DNA of 64,000 nucleotides from NCBI RefSeq assembly GCF_011174775.1, contig NZ_JAANHS010000002.1, forward strand, positions 1 to 64,000. The letters are read 5' to 3'. Source of the stretch: Rhodobacter calidifons (GTDB lineage Bacteria; Pseudomonadota; Alphaproteobacteria; Rhodobacterales; Rhodobacteraceae). A program made the position numbers and the translations under genes. Below are positions 8,193 to 16,980 of this stretch, one piece after another. The notes beneath the pieces were generated by a model. The model saw only the letters and a list, made by a program, of their open reading frames with translations. It did not search any database and was not told the origin of the DNA. Each line of letters starts with the position of its first letter. Position 1 is the stretch's first letter.

Positions 8193-8941
8193 GCCTCTCC
8201 CCCTGCGATGGCAAGCGTCTGCCCATTGATGCCCTCGGTCCCGGCGCTGCAAAGCCAGAGCGCGGCCGACGTTACCTCGGCGGGCTGGATCAGGCGTCGC
8301 TGCGGGTTATGATCGGCCAGAGTCTGCCGCGCGGCTTCGGGTGTCATGCCGGTCTTGCCGACAATGGTTTCGACCGAGCGGTCGGTCATCTCGGTGTCGA
8401 GAAAGCCGGGGCAAAGCGCATTGACCGTGACGGCCTTGCGCGCGACCTCCAGAGCAAGTGACCGCACCAGTCCCACCACGCCGTGCTTGGCGGCCGCATA
8501 GGGCGCGACGTAGGGATAACCCTTCAGCCCGGCGGTCGAGGCCACGGCAATCAGCCGCCCCCAGTCGCCGAACTGTGCTAGCCCGGCGCGAAAGGTCAGG
8601 AAGACGCCGGTCAGGTTGACCGCGATCATCGCGTTCCAGTCTTCCAGCGTCGTCCTGCCAAATGGGGCGCTGGTCGCGGCCCCGGCATTGGCGATCACCA
8701 CGTCGCAGCGACCGGCCTCGGCGAAAAGGCGTTGCACACGGGCCTCGTCGCTGACGTCGGCCAGAACGATGTGCGCCCCGGTCGCGTCGGCAACCTTGCG
8801 CAGCGGAGCTTCGCGGCGGCCGCAGATCACCACCTCGGCCCCGGCTTCGGCGAAACCGCGCGCAAGGTCCGCCCCGACCCCGGTGCCGCCACCGGTGATC
8901 AGCACGCGCCCGCAGCGTGGATCAAGCCCGGAGACCGTCAT
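8189..8941 (-). CDS. Short-chain dehydrogenase/reductase (3-hydroxyacyl-CoA type)
   Basis: A 250-residue classical SDR. It has the nucleotide-binding TGGGTGVG near residue 17, the 'NAGAA' motif, the catalytic Ser in 'VASTAGLKGY' and the YAAAK active-site pair. The C-terminal '[23 protein letters not shown]' is typical. It overlaps both neighbours by 4 bases. It probably oxidises or reduces a hydroxy/oxo group on a CoA-bound intermediate of the pathway. Confidence 0.9.
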   Translation of the reverse strand: MTVSGLDPRCGRVLITGGGTGVGADLARGFAEAGAEVVICGRREAPLRKVADATGAHIVLADVSDEARVQRLFAEAGRCDVVIANAGAATSAPFGRTTLEDWNAMIAVNLTGVFLTFRAGLAQFGDWGRLIAVASTAGLKGYPYVAPYAAAKHGVVGLVRSLALEVARKAVTVNALCPGFLDTEMTDRSVETIVGKTGMTPEAARQTLADHNPQRRLIQPAEVTSAALWLCSAGTEGINGQTLAIAGGEA

Positions 8942-11223
8942 GCGCGGATCACCTCCTGTTGCCGCTGGCGCAACCTGACCAGCAGGTCGCGGCCGCCGCG
9001 ATAGGGTGCGGGCCAGTCAACCTCGGTTTCGCCCTGTTCGGCGGCGGCATGCAGCGTCCAGTAGGGATCGGCCAGATGCATCCGCGCCAGCATGACCAGA
9101 TCCGCCCGGCCCGCCATCAGGATGCCGTTCACCTGATCCCAGTCGGTGATGTTGCCCACCGTCATCGTGGCCAGGCCCGCCTCGTTGCGAATGCGGTCGC
9201 TGAACGGGGTCTGGAACATGCGCCCGTAGATCGGACGTTCGGCCGGGTCGGTCTGCCCGGAGGAGACGTCAATGATGTCCGCCCCTGCCTCGGCGAACTG
9301 CCGGCCGATGGCGACGGCCTCTTGCGGCGTAACTCCGCCCGCGATCCAGTCGCATGCAGAAATGCGCACCGACATCGGCTTTTGCGCAGGCCAGACCTCG
9401 CGCATGGCCCGGAACACCGCCAGCGGATAGTTCATGCGGTTTTCCAGGCTGCCGCCATAGGCATCGGTCCGGTGATTGGTCACGGGACTGATGAAGCTGG
9501 CCAGAAGATAGCCATGCGCGGCGTGCAGCTCGATCATGTCGGCCCCTGCGCGGTCGGCCATCCGCGCGGCGGCGACGAACTGGCCCTTCACCCGCTCCAG
9601 GTCGTCCGCATCCATTGCCTTCGGCACCGCATTGTCGGTCCGGTAGGGGATGGCCGAGGCCGACAGGATCGGCCAGTTGCCCGCAGCAAGCGGGCGGTCG
9701 ATGCCGCCCTCCCATGGCACGCAGGTCGAGCCCTTGCGCCCCGCATGGCCGATCTGGATGCAGAATCTGGCATCCGTTTCGGCATGGATGAAGTCCGCCA
9801 GCCGTTTCCAGGCGGCCTCGTGTTCGGGCGCGTACAGGCCGGGGCAGCCGGGCGTGATGCGCCCCTCGGGGCTGACGCAGGTCATCTCGGTATAGACCAG
9901 CCCGGCCCCGCCCTTGGCCCGTTCGGCGTAGTGAACCAGATGCCAGTCGGTCGGGCAGCCGTCCACCGCCTTGTATTGCGCCATCGGGGATACGACGATG
10001 CGGTTCTTCAGCGTCATGTCGCGCAGCCGGTAAGGCGCGAACATCGGTCGGCTTCCCTTGCGGCCGCCCGCCTGTTCCTGGAACCAGTCTTCCGCCGCGC
10101 TGAGCCAGTCGGGGTCGCGCATCCGCAGGTTTTCATGGCTGATCCGCTGCGAGCGGGTCAGCAGCGAATAGGCGAACTGGATCGGCGGCATGTCGAGGTA
10201 ACGCTCGACCTCTTCGAACCATTCCAGGCTGTTCCGCGCCGCCGATTGCAGGCGCAGCACCTCGACCCGCCGCTCCTCCTGATAGCGGCGGAAGGCGTCC
10301 TCCATGCTGGCCTCGGAGTGCAGATAGTCAGCCAGCGCGATCGCGCTGTCGAAGGCCAGCCGGGTCCCCGAACCGATCGAGAAATGCCCGGTCGCCGCAG
10401 CGTCGCCCATCAGGACCACGTTCTGGTGATACCACTTCTCGCAGATCACCCGGGGGAACTGGATCCAGACCGCCGAGCCGCGCAGATGGGCCGCATTCGA
10501 CATCAGGTCGTGCCCGCCGAGATGCCGCTCGAATATCCTGCGGCAGGTCTCGACCGTTTCCTCCTTGCTCATCCCGGCAAAGCCGAGGCGGTCCCAGGTC
10601 TCGGGCAGGGTCTCGACGATGAAGGTCGCGGTGTTGTCGTCGAACTGGTAGACATGGGCCCAGACCCAGCCATGTTCGGTCTTTTCGAAGATGAAGGTGA
10701 AGGCGTCGTCGAATTTCTGGTGCGTGCCAAGCCATACGAACTTGCAGCGCCGGGTGTCGATGTCGGGACGAAAGACTTCGGCATATTCCTGCCGGACCAG
10801 GCTGTTGATCCCGTCACAGCCGACAACGAGATCATATTCCCGGCGATAGTCCTCGGCGGACCGGAAGGTCGTCTCGAACTCCAGCCTCACACCCAGGTCC
10901 CGTGCGCGGGCCTGCAACAGGATCAGCATCGCCTTGCGGCCGATCCCGGCAAAACCATGCCCCCCCGACACGGTGCGCACACCGTCATGGACCACGGCAA
11001 TATCGTCCCAGTAGGCAAAACTGGACCGGATCACCTCGGTCGAGACGGGATCGTTCTTCTGCATCCGGGCCAGCGCCTCCTCGGACAGGACGACGCCCCA
11101 GCCGAAGGTGTCGTTCGCGCGGTTCCGCTCCAGCACGGTGACGTCATGCGACGGATCGCGCAGCTTCATCGAGATCGCGAAGTAAAGACCGGCCGGCCCG
11201 CCGCCGAGGCAGAGTATCTTCAT
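8938..11223 (-). CDS. abmA: 2-aminobenzoyl-CoA monooxygenase/reductase (bifunctional flavoprotein)
   Basis: A 761-residue fusion. Residues 1 to about 385 form a class-A flavin monooxygenase: GGGPAGL at 7-13, 'VVGCDGINS' and 'LMGDAAATGHFSIGSGTRLA'. From about residue 393 an Old Yellow Enzyme-type FMN reductase follows ('FAPYRL.DMTLKNRIVVSPMAQY', 'IGHAGRKG', 'ELHAAHGYLLASFISPVTN'). This exact fusion is known from 2-aminobenzoyl-CoA monooxygenase/reductase of Azoarcus evansii and from salicylyl-CoA 5-hydroxylase-like proteins. It would hydroxylate and dearomatise the aryl-CoA. It heads the leftward operon. The ATG at 11223 is chosen; an adjacent in-frame GTG at 11226 is also possible. Confidence 0.88.
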   Translation of the reverse strand: MKILCLGGGPAGLYFAISMKLRDPSHDVTVLERNRANDTFGWGVVLSEEALARMQKNDPVSTEVIRSSFAYWDDIAVVHDGVRTVSGGHGFAGIGRKAMLILLQARARDLGVRLEFETTFRSAEDYRREYDLVVGCDGINSLVRQEYAEVFRPDIDTRRCKFVWLGTHQKFDDAFTFIFEKTEHGWVWAHVYQFDDNTATFIVETLPETWDRLGFAGMSKEETVETCRRIFERHLGGHDLMSNAAHLRGSAVWIQFPRVICEKWYHQNVVLMGDAAATGHFSIGSGTRLAFDSAIALADYLHSEASMEDAFRRYQEERRVEVLRLQSAARNSLEWFEEVERYLDMPPIQFAYSLLTRSQRISHENLRMRDPDWLSAAEDWFQEQAGGRKGSRPMFAPYRLRDMTLKNRIVVSPMAQYKAVDGCPTDWHLVHYAERAKGGAGLVYTEMTCVSPEGRITPGCPGLYAPEHEAAWKRLADFIHAETDARFCIQIGHAGRKGSTCVPWEGGIDRPLAAGNWPILSASAIPYRTDNAVPKAMDADDLERVKGQFVAAARMADRAGADMIELHAAHGYLLASFISPVTNHRTDAYGGSLENRMNYPLAVFRAMREVWPAQKPMSVRISACDWIAGGVTPQEAVAIGRQFAEAGADIIDVSSGQTDPAERPIYGRMFQTPFSDRIRNEAGLATMTVGNITDWDQVNGILMAGRADLVMLARMHLADPYWTLHAAAEQGETEVDWPAPYRGGRDLLVRLRQRQQEVIRA

Positions 11224-11270
11224 CACCCGGTGCTCCCCTTTGTCCGGAAGTGTCGCAGGTCGGCGATGAA

Positions 11271-11299
11271 TTTCAAGCTTAAAACTTTTATGCTTGAAA
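11271..11299. promoter_or_regulatory. 29-bp palindromic operator in the divergent promoter
   Basis: TTTCAAGC at 11271-11278 and GCTTGAAA at 11292-11299 are outer arms; the inner part reads TAAAA C TTTTA at 11280-11290. Fourteen-base arms around the central C at 11285 match at 13 positions. It lies in the 104-bp gap between the abmA start and the divergent hydratase start, where promoters for both operons must be. The MarR regulator at 7761-8192 is the obvious candidate protein. Confidence 0.75.
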
Positions 11300-11327
11300 A
11301 TTTTCCGCCTTGTCTCATGCTGCGGTC

Positions 11328-12083
11328 ATGGATCATCTGCTGGAGATCGACGAAGGCGCCTGGGTGCGGCTGGTGCTGAACCGGCCGGCGGCGCGCAATG
11401 CGCTGGACACGGCGTTGCTGGGCGATCTTGCTGCAAGCCTGGAACGCCTTGCCGACCGACCCTCCTGTCGGGCGGTCCTGCTTCAGGGCGCCGGGGGCAA
11501 TTTCGCGGCCGGGGCGGACATCGCCGAGATCGAGACCAGAACCGCGGCCGAGGCAGCGACCGACCCACGCAAGGCCCATTGGGCGGCGATCCGCGCCTTC
11601 CCGAAACCCATGGTCGCGGCCATCGAAGGCTTTGCGCTGGGCGGAGGGCTGGAGCTTGCCTTGATGGCCGACCTGATGGTTGTCGGCGACACTGCCCGCC
11701 TCGGGCTTCCCGAGACCAACCTCGGCCTGATCCCCGGCGCGGGTGGCGGCCAGCGGCTGCTGTCCCGGATCGGTCCGGCCCGCGCGGCCCGGATGGTCCT
11801 GACCGGAGAGATCATGGATGCGGATACCGCCTTCGCATGGGGCATCGCCTCGCATCGTGCGCCGGATGCCATCGCCGAAGGCGCGGCTCTGACCGCCCGG
11901 CTGGCCGACCGCGCGCCCCTGGCGCTGAGGGCGGCCAAGGTGGCCCTTGTCGCGGGCGCCGAGGCATCCCTTGCCTTCACCGAAGAACGGGCAGGCTTCG
12001 AGGCACTGCTGTCCTCGGCCGACAAGCAGGAAGGCATCCAGGCCTTCCGCGCGCGTCGCAAGCCCGAGTTCCAGGACAGGTGA
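11328..12083 (+). CDS. Enoyl-CoA hydratase
   Basis: A 251-residue crotonase with a complete active site. Both catalytic glutamates are visible, one in 'ALGGGLELALMADL' and one in 'GLPETNLGLIPGAGGGQRLL', together with the oxyanion-hole 'GGNFAAGADIAEIE'. The ATG at 11328 is preferred over an upstream TTG. It heads a rightward three-gene operon (hydratase, 3-hydroxyacyl-CoA dehydrogenase, thiolase) forming a lower beta-oxidation-like module. It contrasts with the crotonase at 6937-7764, which lacks this glutamate pair. Confidence 0.92.
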   Translation: MDHLLEIDEGAWVRLVLNRPAARNALDTALLGDLAASLERLADRPSCRAVLLQGAGGNFAAGADIAEIETRTAAEAATDPRKAHWAAIRAFPKPMVAAIEGFALGGGLELALMADLMVVGDTARLGLPETNLGLIPGAGGGQRLLSRIGPARAARMVLTGEIMDADTAFAWGIASHRAPDAIAEGAALTARLADRAPLALRAAKVALVAGAEASLAFTEERAGFEALLSSADKQEGIQAFRARRKPEFQDR

Positions 12084-12088
12084 GACGC

Positions 12089-13213
12089 ATGGATCCGACA
12101 GCCATCGGCGTCATCGGTCTTGGCACGATGGGAATCGGGATCGTCCAGGTCTTCGCATCGGCCGGCTATCAGGTGCTGGCGACCGACAGCCAGGCACCGG
12201 CCTGCGCCAGCGCCAATCACCGGCTGGCCGCCGCCCTCGCGTCACGGGTTCAGGCCGGAAAGCTGACCGAGACGGACAGCATCGCAATTCTTTCGCGGGT
12301 CCGGGTGGTCGATGGCCCTGCCCGGATGGCCCCTGTCGCGCTGGCCATCGAGGCCGTGGTCGAGGATCTGCCCGTCAAGCGGGCGATCTTCTCGGCGCTG
12401 GAACGGGTGATTGCGCCGGATTCCATCCTGGCCAGCAACACCTCGTCGCTGCCGATCGCGCAGATGGCAGAGGGTCTTGCCTGTCCCGGGCGCCTTGTCG
12501 GTCTGCATTTCTTCAACCCGGCCCCGGCGATGAAACTGGTGGAACTGGTGGCCCATGCCGACACTGCCCCTTGGGTTCTGCCGCAGGTGCGGGCGCTCAT
12601 GAAGCCTGTCGGCAAGACGCTCATCGACTGCCCGGACCGCCCCGGCTTCATCGTCAACCGCTGCGCGCGGCCCTTCTATGGCGAGGCGCTGGCCCTGCTT
12701 GAAGAAGGACGCTCAGCCGCCGCGATGGACGCCGCGATGCTGGCGGCGGGCTACAGGTTGGGTCCGTTCTCGCTGATCGACCTTGTCGGCGCCGACATCA
12801 ACCTTGCCGCGACCGAAGGGCTGAACCGTGCGATGGGCGGGCACCCGCGTTACCACGTCTTTGCAGCCCTGCGGGCGCAGGCGGCCAGCGGCAATCTCGG
12901 ACGCAAGACAGGCAAGGGCTTCGTCTTTCCCGACCAGCCCGGCTCTCCTCCCGGCGACGCCGATGCCATTGTCCTGCGGATCGAAGCGACGCTGGCCAAC
13001 GAGGCCGCCTGGCTGCTGGCAGAGGGCGGCACAACGCGCGAAGGGATCGACACCGCCATGAAGCTTGGGCTGAACCTGCCGCGCGGGCCCTTCGAGTGCC
13101 TCGAGGCGCAGGGCACCGACAGGATCATCGCCGAATTGGCCCGCCTTGAAGGCGCTGCGCCCGCGCATCTGCGTGGACGCTATCTGCCCGCACCAGAACT
13201 TGTTCCAGCATGA
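12089..13213 (+). CDS. 3-hydroxyacyl-CoA dehydrogenase
   Basis: A 374-residue NAD-dependent enzyme. N-terminal Rossmann motif 'GLGTMGIGIVQVFASAGY', then 'ASNTSSLPIAQMA' and the catalytic His region 'GLHFFNPAPAMKLVEL'. Two C-terminal 3HCDH domains follow ('RPGFIVNR...', then 'LGPFSLIDLVGADIN' and 'LGLNLPRGPFECLEAQG'), as in PaaH-type enzymes acting on 3-hydroxyadipyl-CoA. It starts 5 bases after the hydratase stop and overlaps the thiolase by 4 bases. Confidence 0.92.
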   Translation: MDPTAIGVIGLGTMGIGIVQVFASAGYQVLATDSQAPACASANHRLAAALASRVQAGKLTETDSIAILSRVRVVDGPARMAPVALAIEAVVEDLPVKRAIFSALERVIAPDSILASNTSSLPIAQMAEGLACPGRLVGLHFFNPAPAMKLVELVAHADTAPWVLPQVRALMKPVGKTLIDCPDRPGFIVNRCARPFYGEALALLEEGRSAAAMDAAMLAAGYRLGPFSLIDLVGADINLAATEGLNRAMGGHPRYHVFAALRAQAASGNLGRKTGKGFVFPDQPGSPPGDADAIVLRIEATLANEAAWLLAEGGTTREGIDTAMKLGLNLPRGPFECLEAQGTDRIIAELARLEGAAPAHLRGRYLPAPELVPA

Positions 13214-14388
13214 CCCGAGACGTCTTCCTCTGCACCATGCGCCGCACGCCGATCGGTCGCTACGGCGGGGTCCTGGCCAGCCTTCGCCCCGACGACATGG
13301 CCGCGCTGGTGATCGACGGCCTGCTTGACCTTTACCCGGGTCTGCCGGTGGACGAGGTGATCTTCGGCTGCGCCAACCAGGCGGGCGAGGACAACCGCAA
13401 TGTCGCCCGCATGGCCGTGCTGTTGTCGCGGCTGCCGGAAACCGTTCCCGCCCTCACCGTCAACCGGCTTTGCGCTTCAGGCCTGGATGCAGTCATCGCC
13501 GGGGCCCGCGCGATCCGCGACGGGGCCGATCTGGTCATCGCAGGCGGCGTCGAAAGCATGAGCCGCGCGCCCTTCGTGATGCCCAAGGCCGAATCCGCCT
13601 TTGCCCGGAAGACGGAAATCCACGACACGACCATCGGCTGGCGGTTCGTGAACCAGCGGATTGCGGATCTTTACGGAATCGATTCGATGCCCGAGACGGC
13701 CGAGAACGTGGCTGCGGATCACGCGATCAGCCGGGCCGACCAGGACGGCTACGCGCTGCGCTCGCAACAGCGCTACGATGCGGACTGGCATCGCGCCGAC
13801 ATCCTGCCCGTGACCCTCCGCTGGCGGTCCGGCGAAGCCGTCATCGACACGGACGAACATCCCCGCGCCACATCGGCAGACCGTCTGGCAGCCCTGCCAA
13901 CCCCGTTCCGCGCCAACGGGACGGTGACGGCAGGCAATTCCGCCGGCGTCAACGACGGGGCCGCCGCTGTGCTGCTGGCCTCGGCCCGGGGTCTGCAACG
14001 GGCTGGCCTGACACCCCTGGCCCGGATCGGTCGCGCAGCATCCGCCGGAGTTGCCCCGCGCGTCATGGGCATCGGTCCGATTGCGGCTGTCGAGCGGCTG
14101 GTCTCCGCCGGAGTGCGCCCGCCGGCCGAACAGGACGTGATCGAACTGAACGAGGCTTTCGCCGCCCAGGTCCTGGCCTGCACCCGCGCCTGGGGACTGG
14201 AGGACGCCGATCCCAGAGTCAACGCGCAGGGCGGGGGCATCAGCATGGGCCATCCACTGGGCATGTCCGGTGCCCGCATTGCCGCGACGGCCGCGCGGCG
14301 TCTTGCGGAAGGCAGGGGCAAGTCCGCTCTGGCGACACTGTGTGTCGGGGTCGGACAAGGCGTCGCGCTGGAACTCCTCCCGGTCTGA
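13210..14388 (+). CDS. Thiolase, 3-oxoadipyl-CoA type
   Basis: A 392-residue thiolase with the acylated Cys in 'NRLCASGLDA', the NEAFAAQ motif, the His in 'GGGISMGHPLGMSGAR', and the second Cys in 'TLCVGVGQGVAL'. The 'GGVESMSRAPFVMPKAE' segment is close to PcaF-type 3-oxoadipyl-CoA thiolases, which yield succinyl-CoA and acetyl-CoA. This would be the terminal step that channels the degraded ring into central metabolism. Last gene of the rightward operon. Confidence 0.9.
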   Translation: MTRDVFLCTMRRTPIGRYGGVLASLRPDDMAALVIDGLLDLYPGLPVDEVIFGCANQAGEDNRNVARMAVLLSRLPETVPALTVNRLCASGLDAVIAGARAIRDGADLVIAGGVESMSRAPFVMPKAESAFARKTEIHDTTIGWRFVNQRIADLYGIDSMPETAENVAADHAISRADQDGYALRSQQRYDADWHRADILPVTLRWRSGEAVIDTDEHPRATSADRLAALPTPFRANGTVTAGNSAGVNDGAAAVLLASARGLQRAGLTPLARIGRAASAGVAPRVMGIGPIAAVERLVSAGVRPPAEQDVIELNEAFAAQVLACTRAWGLEDADPRVNAQGGGISMGHPLGMSGARIAATAARRLAEGRGKSALATLCVGVGQGVALELLPV

Positions 14389-14449
14389 GACGGCACAGGC
14401 TGTCCTGCTCTGCCTGGCGGTTGGGTCGGTGCCCTCCGACCGGGGCCCG

Positions 14450-14761
14450 TCAAACGCGATGCGTACGCCCGGGACCCTCGATGGGAACTGGCGCCTTCTG
14501 CCCGCGCGCGTTGTAGGTGTTCAGTTCCGGACCCCTCGTGATCTCGCTCATCCGCAAGCGGGCGGCGCGGACCCCGCGGCTTGCCGCCTCGATCAGCCGC
14601 GCGTTCCGCTGGGCCTTGGCAAGTACCGATTCCGCCAACCGCGCATCGCCGCCCGGGATGCTGCTGGAGTCGATCTGGGGCGCCAGCCGCGTCAGGGCCG
14701 CAAAGTCGCCAGTGGTCAAGGCCTCTGCGACCTCATCCAGCAGGGCTTCAAGCCTGTCCAT
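14450..14761 (-). CDS. Small FlgN-like flagellar-locus protein
   Basis: A 103-residue, mainly helical protein (MDRLEALLDEVAEALTTGDF...). Size, helical pattern and position beside a CheL/FlgJ-like gene suggest an FlgN-type chaperone for hook-associated proteins, but the similarity is weak by eye. It overlaps the upstream gene by 14 bases and is probably translated with it. Confidence 0.5.
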   Translation of the reverse strand: MDRLEALLDEVAEALTTGDFAALTRLAPQIDSSSIPGGDARLAESVLAKAQRNARLIEAASRGVRAARLRMSEITRGPELNTYNARGQKAPVPIEGPGRTHRV

Positions 14762-15020
14762 TCTCGGCCTCCGTCATCGCCTTGAAGATCATTTCGGCCA
14801 GCCCGATTCCTCCACTCTGCACGATCAGTCTTGCCTGCTCTTGCCGCAGGAACGAGGCAAACTGTGTCTCGCCCGCCCCGCCGCCGAAAGCCCCCTCCAT
14901 CGCGCCAAGACCGGAATGTCCCAACATCTCGGACAGGAATGTCGCCTCCAGTTCCCGTGCCTTGGTCATAAGCAGATCGATGCGCGCCGGCGCCGGGATC
15001 TTTACCGAGGATACGTCCAT
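14748..15020 (-). CDS. Rod-binding protein, FlgJ N-terminal domain (CheL-like)
   Basis: A 90-residue protein matching the N-terminal rod-binding domain of FlgJ ('ARELEATFLSEMLGHSGLGAM', 'FASFLRQEQARLIVQSGGIGLAEMI'). It has no peptidoglycan-hydrolase domain, as is usual in alphaproteobacteria where the protein is called CheL. It would help cap the growing flagellar rod in the periplasm. It reads leftward from the gap it shares with fliK. Confidence 0.82.
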   Translation of the reverse strand: MDVSSVKIPAPARIDLLMTKARELEATFLSEMLGHSGLGAMEGAFGGGAGETQFASFLRQEQARLIVQSGGIGLAEMIFKAMTEAENGQA

Positions 15021-15128
15021 CGCATGCTCCAGAAGGGTCGAATTTTCCGCAAGGATCAGGGATGCGGGTAAAGAATGGGTAACTTCTGCACCGGATAACG
15101 GTCTGGCAGCGGCAGATGTCGTGGACCC

Positions 15129-16973
15129 ATGCAGAACGCAGTTTCAATCGCATCGATCACCGTTCCTGTCAGTGACATCGGGCCGATGCCCGCCGCACCG
15201 ACGGGCCGCGGGTTTGCCTTCACGCTTTCGGAACCGGTCACGGACCCCCTTCACGCCAGCCAGTCGCCCGACGGGGCCGAGGCGAGCCCCCCTGGTGTCC
15301 CATTCCGGAACGAACGCCTCTTCGTCAGATCGACCCTTGGCAGCGGATCCGACCCGGAAAGGTGCGCTCTGAACTCCGCCGTTGCCGACCAGACGGGTTG
15401 TCTGCCCATCGGTTGGGCGGGTCCATGGCAGGCACTGTTGCCCATCGCTGCTGATGCAGGTGCCGTCGGACGGCAGGCCGGCCCGACCAGGCCGGACACC
15501 GAAGGAACGATGCTTTCTGCGGCAGCGGCGGATCCGTGGTCGGAGCTTGTTCCCGCTTCGCCACCCGGTTCGGACTGGACCCCCGACACTCCTCTTTCCA
15601 TGGCAGGTGGCCGCACTGCCGCACCGGAATTCACAGGGCCATCGCCTGTGGCGGACTCTCGACCGACGCAAAGTGCTGGTTCTGTCCCGGGAACACCCGC
15701 AGGCGAAGCCGGGCCGGATGCCACATCCCTTGTTGTGATTCCCGCCGGCGGCGCAGATGTCGCGACAGCCGCCTTCCACTTCCGGCGTGGGGCAGCTGAA
15801 AACGAGGACGCTGCCGCCAACCTGCCGAAACCTGTCGAGCCGGCCGAGCCGGCCGAGCTCCTGACCGGAGCGGGATCCGCGGCCGGATCTGAAACAGATG
15901 CCGCCACCCCCAATCCGTTGAAGGTCGGGTCCGGCGATGCGCCGACGCACCGTCCCACGCCCAGCACCTTCGGGCCACGGCCGGACCTTGCGGAGGACCT
16001 GCCCGCCCATCCGATACCGGCTTCCGCGTTCCGGCAGACCGGGGCGGACCAGACAGGTCCGACGCTGCCGTCCGAGTCGGATCAGACCCCTCCTGCCGCT
16101 CAGGCGTTCGATCCCGATCGAACAGCGTACGGGGGCCGGAGGTCCGGCAGCATCTGGGAGCGTGCTTTCCTCGACACGACCCGTGACCATGCGGCCGGTC
16201 CGTTCCCTCCCGCCTCGAATTCGCCCGAGGATGATCCGGCCGTTCCCGTGGCGGTCCTTCAAACCGGCATGGCGGGCCCGGTAACAGTTTCTGGTCATGT
16301 TTCTGTCGATCCGGGGCCTTGGCCGGTCGCTCCGATCACCGCAGGCGCATCGGGGATCATCCCCGAACCACCAGAAGCCCTTGCCGCTATCCGCCCGGCA
16401 GTGCGGTCAGCCGATGGACGCCCGGTCAACCATGTGGTCGGGATGCTGGTGGAATCATGGCCCGACCCATCGCCTGGCCGCAGCGATGCCCCCGAGGAAC
16501 AGACGGCCGTGGCTGTGATGGTATCTTCCCCCGGTCAGGCAAGCCCCTCCGGCGCGAAGGTCGATCTTGCCCCGCACCTCTTGTCGCATGTGGGGGTGCA
16601 ACTCGCAGCCGTCCTGTCCCATGGTTCCGGCGGTGTCACCGAGCTTGCGCTGGCGCCCGCCGAACTGGGCCGGGTCCGGTTGCGGATGAAGCCGGACGCA
16701 GCGGATCCGGACCGACTGGTCGTCATCATCACGGTCGAGCGACCTGAGACGCTGGATCTTTTCCGGCGTCATGCCGGAGACCTTGCAGAAGCGATCCGCA
16801 ACGCCGGCTTCTCCGGATCAAGCATCGATTTCGCGCATGACGGCGAAGACCGCCTGACCAGAGCCGGACACGAGGATCGCGGAATCGGCGCCTCGGCGGT
16901 GCCGGAGGACGAACCCCCCACCCAAACCCCGATGCGTCATCTCCTCGGGGAAACCCTTGATCTCAGATTGTGA
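15129..16973 (+). CDS. fliK: Flagellar hook-length control protein FliK
   Basis: A 614-residue protein, low-complexity and rich in Pro, Ala, Gly, Asp and Thr over residues 1 to about 480. A compact C-terminal Flg_hook domain follows (about 495-590: 'LAPAELGRVRLRMKPDAADP', 'LVVIITVERPETLDLFRRHA'). This two-part build is diagnostic of FliK, the secreted ruler that ends hook growth and switches export to late substrates. flgD starts 7 bases downstream. Confidence 0.88.
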   Translation: MQNAVSIASITVPVSDIGPMPAAPTGRGFAFTLSEPVTDPLHASQSPDGAEASPPGVPFRNERLFVRSTLGSGSDPERCALNSAVADQTGCLPIGWAGPWQALLPIAADAGAVGRQAGPTRPDTEGTMLSAAAADPWSELVPASPPGSDWTPDTPLSMAGGRTAAPEFTGPSPVADSRPTQSAGSVPGTPAGEAGPDATSLVVIPAGGADVATAAFHFRRGAAENEDAAANLPKPVEPAEPAELLTGAGSAAGSETDAATPNPLKVGSGDAPTHRPTPSTFGPRPDLAEDLPAHPIPASAFRQTGADQTGPTLPSESDQTPPAAQAFDPDRTAYGGRRSGSIWERAFLDTTRDHAAGPFPPASNSPEDDPAVPVAVLQTGMAGPVTVSGHVSVDPGPWPVAPITAGASGIIPEPPEALAAIRPAVRSADGRPVNHVVGMLVESWPDPSPGRSDAPEEQTAVAVMVSSPGQASPSGAKVDLAPHLLSHVGVQLAAVLSHGSGGVTELALAPAELGRVRLRMKPDAADPDRLVVIITVERPETLDLFRRHAGDLAEAIRNAGFSGSSIDFAHDGEDRLTRAGHEDRGIGASAVPEDEPPTQTPMRHLLGETLDLRL

Positions 16974-16980
16974 GGCCGGA

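Noticed and set aside
8917-11379. An 820-codon open frame on the plus strand opposite the abmA gene
   Set aside because: It is the antisense shadow of a well-motifed flavoprotein; its composition (Arg, Gly, His, Pro rich) is typical of reading the wrong strand of GC-rich genes.
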